Of a stretch of DNA of 21,740 nucleotides, positions 9,438 through 15,642 are shown in pieces. The notes beneath the pieces were generated by a model. That model was not told where the DNA came from, searched no databases, and worked only from the letters and a program-made list of their open reading frames with translations. The stretch lies in IMG/VR virus record IMGVR_UViG_2124908038_000005, positions 1 through 21,740 of that record. One strand, 5' to 3'. This stretch comes from a virus. Position 1 is the stretch's first letter, and every line of letters starts with the position of its first letter. A program made the translations under genes and the position numbers.

Positions 9438-10117
9438 TGACAGCACTTGAAATGCAATCTGCTTTTGAATTAGAATCTGGTATGATAGATAAAACATTAA
9501 AACCTTTATCTGTAGATATATTTTATTGGATTAATAGAGCAATAGAAAAATTTACTAAGACTAGATATGATGGGTATAATCCTAAAAGAGAGGGATTTGA
9601 ACAGACTCAAAAGAGGATAGATGATTTAAGAACATTAGTTAAAGAAGTTACTATATCTACTACTACAGGTAGTACTAAACCAAATGGTGTTATAGCTACT
9701 TTACCTAATGATTATATGTTTATGGTAGGCGAAGAAGTAGATGTTACTTATACTGATAATCATAGTGTAGTAATAACTCAAAGAGATGCTGTTACTGAGA
9801 CTAATGTAAATAGTTATGCTAGAGAAATAAAGAATACATTAGGTGAATATAATCTTCACTATGGTCTGGCTCGACCATTAAGATTATTCTATGGAAATAC
9901 TATAGAACTTATTACAGATGGTAATTATACTGTACCTACTTATTACTTACGTTATATAAAGGTTCCAGCAGTAGTTGCTTTACCGTCTACAAATTGTGAT
10001 CTTCCAACTCAATGTCATTCCGAAATAGTCAAAATGGCTGTAGGAATGTATGTTGAAAGTATCAAAGATGATGGAAGATATAAGACAATAGAAAATGAAT
10101 TAAATACAATGGAGTAG
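9437..10117 (+). CDS. Neck ring / head-completion protein, paralogue 3
   Basis: Third tandem paralogue, 226 residues. Landmarks: VDIFYWINRAIEKFTKTRY (about 26-44), REGFEQTQKRIDDLRTLV (about 51-68), and CDLPTQCHSEIVKMAVGMYVE (about 192-212). Its stop is TAG rather than the usual TAA. Reading through that TAG gives a frame open to 10222 with two more TAGs; I treat the first TAG as the stop because codon third positions become much less AT-rich beyond it. A 6-bp hairpin (AATGGA/TCCATT, 10108-10123) spans the stop. Unusually for this window, a purine run (AAAGGAGGAG, 9414-9423) lies 13 bases before the start; it also encodes Lys-Gly-Gly of the preceding protein, so its use in initiation is doubtful. 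Confidence 0.68.
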   Translation: MTALEMQSAFELESGMIDKTLKPLSVDIFYWINRAIEKFTKTRYDGYNPKREGFEQTQKRIDDLRTLVKEVTISTTTGSTKPNGVIATLPNDYMFMVGEEVDVTYTDNHSVVITQRDAVTETNVNSYAREIKNTLGEYNLHYGLARPLRLFYGNTIELITDGNYTVPTYYLRYIKVPAVVALPSTNCDLPTQCHSEIVKMAVGMYVESIKDDGRYKTIENELNTME

Positions 10118-10272
10118 TCCATTTTAAAAATCTACATTAATTAGGTTAGTAGACAAGGGTTCAACGTGGAAATGCTAAATGCAGAGTAGAAGAAAGAGCT
10201 TGTACATTGTTTAATGTACTAAATCAAAAACCTTAATGTATATGTGTATATTAAACAATTAAATTAAAACTT
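10118..10272 (+). other. 155-base gap with possible structured RNA
   Basis: No convincing gene. Three features stand out. A 7-bp perfect hairpin GTACATT-GTTT-AATGTAC lies at 10202-10219. A long-range helix, ATTAGGTT (10140-10147) with AACCTTAAT (10229-10237, one bulged T), could enclose about 100 bases. ACAAG (10153-10157) could pair with CTTGT (10199-10203), though this competes with the hairpin. The enclosed part is visibly less AT-rich than the true intergenic leaders. The last 35 bases (from 10238) are almost pure A/T and serve as the leader of the next gene. A structured RNA or untranslated leader is possible; I do not recognise a family. A promoter may also lie here but no consensus was found. 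Confidence 0.4.
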
Positions 10273-11274
10273 ATGTTAAATAGAGTAAATAAACCTATTA
10301 TCGGTAAAAATATAGCTAGGACAGCGTCTTTAGTTATGTACGGTAGTGGTAGTAACATAGTAGAAGGTGAAATAGTAGTTGCAGATAAGAATAAACAAAT
10401 TCTTGCTGCTGGTGCTACTGTAGCTGATACTGATACTATCTACATCGTTGAAGGATTAGGAGATACTTATAGTTATGTAACTGAAACAGGTGTATCAGTT
10501 ACAGGAGTTAGAAAACTTTTATTCTCTAATCCTATTGTAGGAAAAGAAGTAAAAAGTTATTTAGGTAGAGCGTATGCTGCTGCCGTAGAAGAAGTTGTAA
10601 CTATAGTAGGTAGTACATTTGCTCCTATAGTAGGTACATTATATAAACTTAGAATAGTTTATAGTGATACTTACGAAAGACCAGGACAAGTAACTGCAAC
10701 TTATAATATTACTGCTACTACTACTTCTGTTACAGATCTTTATACTGCTTTTGTAGCTAAAATCAATGCCGATGTGAATCGTAGAATTCAAGCTACTACT
10801 CCATCAAGTAACTTAGTTCTTACTGGACGTGTGCTTCCTTTTGATGTATCAGATACTGTTAATGCCATTGATGAATATCATCAAGTTGCATTTAAAGCAT
10901 TCTTATTCTCAGCTAATTTTGGTGATGTAGCTATTACTTATACTACTCGTCCATTCCCAGGTAATGGTACATGGCAGAGAGTACGTGATGTTGAAAAATT
11001 ATCACTTGCTAACCAAAGAGGCATAACTAACTTAATATGGTTCCCAGTTATCAAACCGCTTATGCGTACTGTAGCTGCTGCAACTTATAATTCTATAGTT
11101 ATTGAACATGAAGCACCTTATATTTCTTCAGATAATCAATATACTAAGAAAGCTCCTATGACTACGGAAATTTATATTCCTGTAGGTGCTGTACAAATGG
11201 CTTCTATACTTCAAGTATTGAATCCTTGGATGGCTTCTGCAGATGGAGCATTTGCAAATGTTAGTTTAACTTAA
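10273..11274 (+). CDS. Beta-rich virion protein, probable head auxiliary
   Basis: Unassigned 333-residue protein, probably an abundant structural component. It is rich in Ala, Thr and Val with alternating hydrophobic patterns typical of beta-sandwich virion proteins, and has no signal peptide, membrane span or catalytic motif. The N-terminal third is strand-rich (residues 20-90, many Val/Gly), the middle carries Thr-rich strands (about 115-160), and the C-terminal third includes a hydrophobic helix (QMASILQVLNPWM). It follows a 155-base gap and shares a short unit with the next gene, both upstream of a strong terminator, so the two may be expressed as a late mini-operon. Head decoration or auxiliary capsid protein is the leading guess; a tail-tube-like protein is an alternative. 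Confidence 0.6.
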   Translation: MLNRVNKPIIGKNIARTASLVMYGSGSNIVEGEIVVADKNKQILAAGATVADTDTIYIVEGLGDTYSYVTETGVSVTGVRKLLFSNPIVGKEVKSYLGRAYAAAVEEVVTIVGSTFAPIVGTLYKLRIVYSDTYERPGQVTATYNITATTTSVTDLYTAFVAKINADVNRRIQATTPSSNLVLTGRVLPFDVSDTVNAIDEYHQVAFKAFLFSANFGDVAITYTTRPFPGNGTWQRVRDVEKLSLANQRGITNLIWFPVIKPLMRTVAAATYNSIVIEHEAPYISSDNQYTKKAPMTTEIYIPVGAVQMASILQVLNPWMASADGAFANVSLT

Positions 11275-11289
11275 TAAAATATAAATAAA

Positions 11290-11676
11290 ATGGGTAATGA
11301 ACTTTTAATAAAAAGAACTGCTGTTGCCAATATTACTATACCTAATGCAGCTACGACTGTTTCTACTGGAGTATTTATTCCAGCAGGTGCAATTATAACT
11401 GGAATTAGATGGGTATCTGGAGATGCAATAACTATAACGGGGGCTTCAGCAACTGTAGCTCTTCGTGCAGGAACTGCTAACTTAGCAGCTACTGTTAATG
11501 TGTCTAACTTAGGAGCCAGTCAGACTCCTACTAGTACTGCTGTTACAAACGCAGCTGGTTATCTAGTAACTGTTAATTCAGAACTTAACTTGATAGTACA
11601 AGCTAGTGCCAACTCGGCAGCTACTGCTAGTTATGATTTCTATGTAGATTATCTCTATGTAGCAGGTCACGAATAA
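11290..11676 (+). CDS. Small beta-sandwich virion protein (decoration-like)
   Basis: 128-residue protein made almost wholly of short beta-strands rich in Ala, Thr, Val and Ile. A Gly/Pro-marked turn lies near FIPAGAIITGIRW (29-41), and the aromatic C-terminus (YDFYVDYLYVAGHE) is typical of a single jelly-roll or sandwich domain. There are no cysteines and no membrane span. It sits 15 bases after the preceding virion gene and ends just before an intrinsic terminator. Small Ala/Thr-rich domains next to head genes are often capsid decoration proteins or head-fibre bases; which one applies cannot be told by eye. The start follows an A/T-only leader (AATATAAATAAA). Confidence 0.55.
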   Translation: MGNELLIKRTAVANITIPNAATTVSTGVFIPAGAIITGIRWVSGDAITITGASATVALRAGTANLAATVNVSNLGASQTPTSTAVTNAAGYLVTVNSELNLIVQASANSAATASYDFYVDYLYVAGHE

Positions 11677-11685
11677 TAATATTAT

Positions 11686-11720
11686 AAAGGGGGTTGAAGA
11701 TTAAATATCTTCCCCCTTTT
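11686..11720 (+). terminator. Intrinsic terminator
   Basis: AAAGGGGG (11686-11693) pairs with CCCCCTTT (11712-11719). An inner stem AAGAT/ATCTT closes the loop TAAAT, with a 3-base bulge between the stems. The downstream side runs into TTTT followed by ATATT. The G/C block in an otherwise A/T-rich sequence, the T-run, and its position 10 bases after a stop codon make this the clearest terminator in the window. It should separate the head genes from the enzyme pair downstream. Confidence 0.85.
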
Positions 11721-11736
11721 ATATTAAAAATATAAT

Positions 11737-12456
11737 ATGGAACCAAGAATATTAGGAGAAAACACCGTAGGATTGCATAACGCCGATCTTGAGAAATCAA
11801 TTGAAAGGGTAGATAAATCTAAGATGTATGAAGATCTTTCAACCATTATAATATGTCCTACTAGAGGACTATTTCCAACAAGGGTTGTACAGTCTTGGAT
11901 GAAAATGTTAAAACCAATGAATCAACTTGTAGCAGGTCCTATCTTTGCTGAAGCAATGAAAGTAGATGATGCATATAATAGTTTGATTCAGTATATATTA
12001 GATAATCCATATCTAAGTAAGTTTAAATATATTCTTACAATAGAAGAGGATAATTTACCACCACCTGAAGGTCTATTAAAACTATATGAAAGTATAGGAG
12101 AATATGACGTAGTAGGTGGGTTATATTGGCATAAATCAAAGAATGGGTTTCCAATGTTATTTGGTAATCCCGATAAAGGTCCGCTAGATAGTGCTCCTCA
12201 GACTCCCAAAGTAGGGGAAGTACAAAGAGTAAATGCATTAGGAATGGGATTTAATCTATTTAAGTTAGATATGTTTAGAAAGATTTCATCTCCATGGTTT
12301 AAAACAGTTCAATGTGATAATGCAGAAGAAGGTCAAAGTACAATGACTCAAGACTTCTATTTTTATAGAATAGCTGCTGAGCATGGATTTAAATTTGCTT
12401 GTGATAATAGAATTTTAGTAGGACACTTTGATAGTAAAACTGATACGATATACTAG
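11737..12456 (+). CDS. GT-A-fold glycosyltransferase
   Basis: Predicted transferase of a sugar from a nucleotide-sugar donor. After about 35 N-terminal residues comes the Rossmann-like first strand STIIICPTRG (35-44). An acidic metal-binding motif in DXD position follows (TIEEDN, acidic residues 103-105), then GGLYW (117-121), the acceptor-side segment LGMGFNLFK (168-176), TQDFYFY (204-210) with a likely catalytic acid, and a final GH (229-230) that often supplies a metal-binding His. At 239 residues it is a minimal GT-A domain without a membrane anchor, so soluble. It starts 17 bases after the terminator. It ends at TAG; one codon later the methyltransferase begins in the same frame. Acceptor unknown: host glycan, virion protein or phage DNA are all open. 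Confidence 0.75.
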   Translation: MEPRILGENTVGLHNADLEKSIERVDKSKMYEDLSTIIICPTRGLFPTRVVQSWMKMLKPMNQLVAGPIFAEAMKVDDAYNSLIQYILDNPYLSKFKYILTIEEDNLPPPEGLLKLYESIGEYDVVGGLYWHKSKNGFPMLFGNPDKGPLDSAPQTPKVGEVQRVNALGMGFNLFKLDMFRKISSPWFKTVQCDNAEEGQSTMTQDFYFYRIAAEHGFKFACDNRILVGHFDSKTDTIY

Positions 12457-12459
12457 ATT

Positions 12460-13005
12460 ATGGTAAATGAATTAAAATTAGATCTCTGTTGTGGAGATAA
12501 TAAAAGAGAAGGATTCTTTGGAATAGATATAGCCCAAACTATTTCAACAGATTGTGTAATGGATCTAACTAAATATTCTTGGGATATTGCTAGTGAAAGT
12601 GCAGATGAGATACACTGTTCTCATTATGTAGAACATATACCACATGATATAAATAACCCAAATGATAAAAGAGATGGGTTTATTCAATTTATGGATGAAG
12701 TATATCGAATACTTAAACCAGGAGGTAAAGTACATATTATATGTCCTTATTACACTTCTATTAGGGCATTCGGAGATCCTACACATGTAAGATACATTGG
12801 TGAATGGTCATTCTATTATTTTAATAAAGAATGGCTAACAGTAAACAAACTAAACCATTATAATATTAATTCTAATTTTGATATGAAGTTTTCATATTAT
12901 ATTAATAATGAATTAACACTAAAATCAGAGGAAGTTAGAAATGAAGCTTTTAAACATGATTGGAATGTTATAGATGATTTGATAGTAGACCTCGTAAAAA
13001 TTTAA
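12460..13005 (+). CDS. Class I SAM-dependent methyltransferase
   Basis: Predicted methyltransferase with a Rossmann-like fold. Motif I is LDLCCGD (7-13), a variant of the usual acidic-Gly-x-Gly loop in which two Cys precede the Gly. GIDI (21-24) carries the acid at the end of strand 2. YVEHIP (56-61) resembles the post-strand-4 motif of the Methyltransf_11 group, and LKPGGKVHI (85-93) is the characteristic segment before strand 5. At 181 residues the C-terminal part is short but still plausible. No target-recognition domain or DNA-methylase NPPY/DPPY motif is seen, so a small molecule, sugar or protein target is more likely than DNA. It sits 3 bases after the glycosyltransferase stop and in its frame, suggesting coupled translation and a joint pathway. 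Confidence 0.78.
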   Translation: MVNELKLDLCCGDNKREGFFGIDIAQTISTDCVMDLTKYSWDIASESADEIHCSHYVEHIPHDINNPNDKRDGFIQFMDEVYRILKPGGKVHIICPYYTSIRAFGDPTHVRYIGEWSFYYFNKEWLTVNKLNHYNINSNFDMKFSYYINNELTLKSEEVRNEAFKHDWNVIDDLIVDLVKI

Positions 13006-13007
13006 AT

Positions 13008-13634
13008 ATGATAACATTAAATTATTCTGTATTAGAAAGGAATGATAGCAAGGTATTAACTCTAACAGATACATCAACTGGATGGGGTACAGATACAGAT
13101 ATTAATTTTACAAGTATTAGAGCATTATCGAATCTTACATATGCTATTACAGCGATAATTACCATCAATACTACAGATTCTTCAACACTATATGATCAAA
13201 TAGATCTATATTCATTAACTGCTACAACTCCATTTGTTAGTCAATCTAATATGGTATTCCCTATAGATGCTACTAAATTAACTATTAGTGCTAGTGCATT
13301 AGGAGATATTAATACATTACTACCAGATGGTATATGGGATATACAGTATAATTTATTACATTATGTAGGAGGAGCATGGACTATAATACATACTATAACT
13401 CAATCTGTATTAGTATACGGTCAAACTAAAACTGCTGTATATAATAGATTAAGACAAGTTCCAGATTTAGATGAAACTGGTAATAGTTATAGAGATATTC
13501 AAGAAGCTTTGTTTTATTATACTTATTTACAAGCAATAGAGAAAAGTGCGTTTATAGCTAAAAAAGTTGATTTATTACAAATGTTACAAACCTTAGAAAG
13601 GTTATTATTGAATGGAAGCAATTATCCTTGGTAG
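13008..13634 (+). CDS. Tail-region structural protein, fibre adaptor candidate
   Basis: Unassigned 208-residue protein. Residues 1-140 are beta-rich with many Thr, Ser and Ile (for example ITAIITINTTDSS), consistent with a sandwich domain. Residues 143-205 switch to helices (DIQEALFYYTYLQAIEKSAF, LLQMLQTLERLLLNG). A beta head followed by a helical tail directly before fibre genes suggests an adaptor or assembly partner for fibres. The stop is TAG, and the last 23 bases overlap the next gene, whose ATG is embedded in this reading frame, so the two proteins are likely translationally coupled. No enzymatic motif was found. Function is inferred from position. Confidence 0.55.
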   Translation: MITLNYSVLERNDSKVLTLTDTSTGWGTDTDINFTSIRALSNLTYAITAIITINTTDSSTLYDQIDLYSLTATTPFVSQSNMVFPIDATKLTISASALGDINTLLPDGIWDIQYNLLHYVGGAWTIIHTITQSVLVYGQTKTAVYNRLRQVPDLDETGNSYRDIQEALFYYTYLQAIEKSAFIAKKVDLLQMLQTLERLLLNGSNYPW

Positions 13635-15639
13635 TCCTTATGATGTAGCACAGGGGTCAGTAACTCCTATTATAGTACCAGCATATACTGCAGATCAAGC
13701 AGTTATAGTACTATCGGATGTTTATTCTCCTTACTTATTACCTTCTGGATCATCTTCAGATAGTTTCTGGTTTAGAAATAATTTAGGTTATGTGTATCCT
13801 CTGACGATAACTGATAAAGTTATTGTTGGGGGTACTTCTATTATAGGGAGTGAGCAATTTAGGGTTGTAGGTAAAGTATTAGTAGATAGTATACAATTAG
13901 GTAATTCTACTACAATTAGTAGTATACTAAATGATGGTACATTATCAGCTAATAGTCAAATTGCTATTCCTACACAATTTGCAGTTAAAACCTATGTAGA
14001 TACTTTATCTGCTACAACATTACATGCAGGTAATAATATATCATTATTAACTAACGATGCTGGGTATATAATAACTGAAATAGATCCTATATTCGTAGCT
14101 TCTACCGCATTTAATATTACATCTACACAAGTAGGTAATTGGAATACTGCATATGGATGGGGAAATCATGCTCTTATAGGATATTTAACATCAGAAACAG
14201 ATCCTGTATTTCTAGCATCAGATGCTTCTGCGGTTACTGCTGCTAAGATATCTAATTGGGATACAGCCTTCTCTTGGGGAAATTATGCGTTAGCTGGATA
14301 TCTTACTGTTGAGACAGACCCGGTATTTGTTGCCTCTATTGCTCATGGTATAATTGGAACAGATATTACTAATTGGAATACTGCTTTTTCAGATGCTCAT
14401 GTACATAATAATTTTGCTTTATTACAGACTATAATCAATAGTGGAGATGGATTAAAAGCATTATATAATGATGGAACATATAAATCTACAGCTATTGTAG
14501 CAGGATCAGATACATACGTACAATTTAACAACGCTGGGGTATTAGGAGCTGATAGTACATTTAACTTTGATTCAGTTAATAAAAGAGTAAATGCTACTCA
14601 AACTCTTGTTACAACATCTTATTATAGTAATACTACCACTAATATTCATAAGGATGGTAGTAATAATTTAACATTTGTAGATGCAGTTAGTGGTACTGTA
14701 ACCTTAGCTAGTCTAGTTGCAAGTACAGGAACTATATTCTCCTCACCAACAGGATACACTACTACATCAGCAACTGTAGGTGGTATAGCGTCTGGTACAG
14801 CAGTTGCATCATTAAATGGAAAGACACTACTGCAAGTAATGCAAATGATGTTATTCCCAACTCCATTAGCCCCTTCATTTGTGAATCCTACAGAATCTAT
14901 TGCTTTAACTATAGGTACTCCTGCTAATTTTAGTGGTACATTTGTAGAAAAAGGAACAAGTTCTACTATGACAATAGTGGGTACTCTTAATACTTCTAAT
15001 GGTCCTGGAGGTAATGTATACGCATTAGTTAATGGTTCTCCTTCATATCAATTAAATGGATCTGGATTTACTAATGGTAGTAGTGTAACATTTACTTCTA
15101 CTAGTTATATATTCGAAGTAGATCAAGTATTCAAAGCAAATGGTTTAGGAGAGACTACTCCAGAATTTGTAACTTTACCAGATAGCACTGTTGTTTATGC
15201 TAATAGTTATTTAGGATATAGTCCAGGTACTGTAATTGCTACTAAAACATATGTTGTAGTAGATCCTACTTACTATGGTGCATTTATTGCAGGTACATCT
15301 ACGTATAGTACAATGCCAACATTCGCAGAAATAAAGGCTGGGTGTACTAAATTAATAGGCCCAGAACCTACTACATTAAGTGTTCCTATTACTAGTTATA
15401 CAGGTTCTACTGATACACATAAGTATATAGTTATAGCATATCCAGATTCATATGGATTACTAACTCATATATTCTATGTAGAAGGTGGAAATAATGATGT
15501 TATAAGTTCATTCTTAAATACTACTGCTACATATACTAGAGCAGATAGTACAACTGTTACATATAGAGTATATTATGCTCTTAATAGTTATTCGGGTGTT
15601 TCAACTCCTGGTACATTACATTATACAATTAATTTTTAA
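13612..15639 (+). CDS. Tail fibre protein with 39-residue repeats
   Basis: 675-residue putative adhesion fibre. The N-terminus (1-110) is beta-rich and probably attaches to the virion. A helix-forming motif IPTQFAVKTYVD (about 123-134), common in phage fibres, precedes three repeats beginning E(T/I)DP(V/I)F at residues 156, 195 and 234, with conserved NW(N/D)TA and GYL; the third is cut short. The middle is Thr/Ser/Asn-rich shaft. A C-terminal block (about 420-675) contains an Ig-like strand pattern near PTESIALTIG and a final domain with YIVIAYPDSYGLLTHIFY and YRVYYALNSYSG, a pattern I associate with fibre tips of Bacteroidota phages. It starts inside the preceding gene. Receptor unknown; cell-surface polysaccharide or protein are both possible. 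Confidence 0.75.
   Translation: MEAIILGSPYDVAQGSVTPIIVPAYTADQAVIVLSDVYSPYLLPSGSSSDSFWFRNNLGYVYPLTITDKVIVGGTSIIGSEQFRVVGKVLVDSIQLGNSTTISSILNDGTLSANSQIAIPTQFAVKTYVDTLSATTLHAGNNISLLTNDAGYIITEIDPIFVASTAFNITSTQVGNWNTAYGWGNHALIGYLTSETDPVFLASDASAVTAAKISNWDTAFSWGNYALAGYLTVETDPVFVASIAHGIIGTDITNWNTAFSDAHVHNNFALLQTIINSGDGLKALYNDGTYKSTAIVAGSDTYVQFNNAGVLGADSTFNFDSVNKRVNATQTLVTTSYYSNTTTNIHKDGSNNLTFVDAVSGTVTLASLVASTGTIFSSPTGYTTTSATVGGIASGTAVASLNGKTLLQVMQMMLFPTPLAPSFVNPTESIALTIGTPANFSGTFVEKGTSSTMTIVGTLNTSNGPGGNVYALVNGSPSYQLNGSGFTNGSSVTFTSTSYIFEVDQVFKANGLGETTPEFVTLPDSTVVYANSYLGYSPGTVIATKTYVVVDPTYYGAFIAGTSTYSTMPTFAEIKAGCTKLIGPEPTTLSVPITSYTGSTDTHKYIVIAYPDSYGLLTHIFYVEGGNNDVISSFLNTTATYTRADSTTVTYRVYYALNSYSGVSTPGTLHYTINF
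14077..14406 (+). repeat. Tandem 117-base (39-residue) fibre repeats
   Basis: Two full units (14077-14193, 14194-14310) and a shortened third (14311-14406) encode the same pattern: acidic start with DP(V/I)F, then x-A-S, a variable stretch, NW(N/D)TA, an aromatic-Gly/Ser-Trp-Gly-Asn segment, and GYL. Bases have diverged but spacing is exact, so the repeats are old and held by protein structure. They likely form a trimeric fibre shaft. Confidence 0.85.
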
Positions 15640-15642
15640 AAC

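Noticed and set aside
10158-10166. tRNA T-loop-like string GGTTCAA
   Set aside because: No acceptor or anticodon stems can be formed around it on either strand.
10140-10237. Hammerhead ribozyme or group I intron in the gap
   Set aside because: The CUGAUGA and GAAA core of a hammerhead is missing, and no group I P7/S-type core could be placed.
10115-13634. Genome-wide reassignment of TAG to Gln
   Set aside because: TAG-ended frames at 10117, 12456 and 13634 can be read onward, but long genes with many Gln codons show no internal TAG, and the downstream continuations are short. Kept only as a local possibility for the enzyme pair and the 10118 gap.
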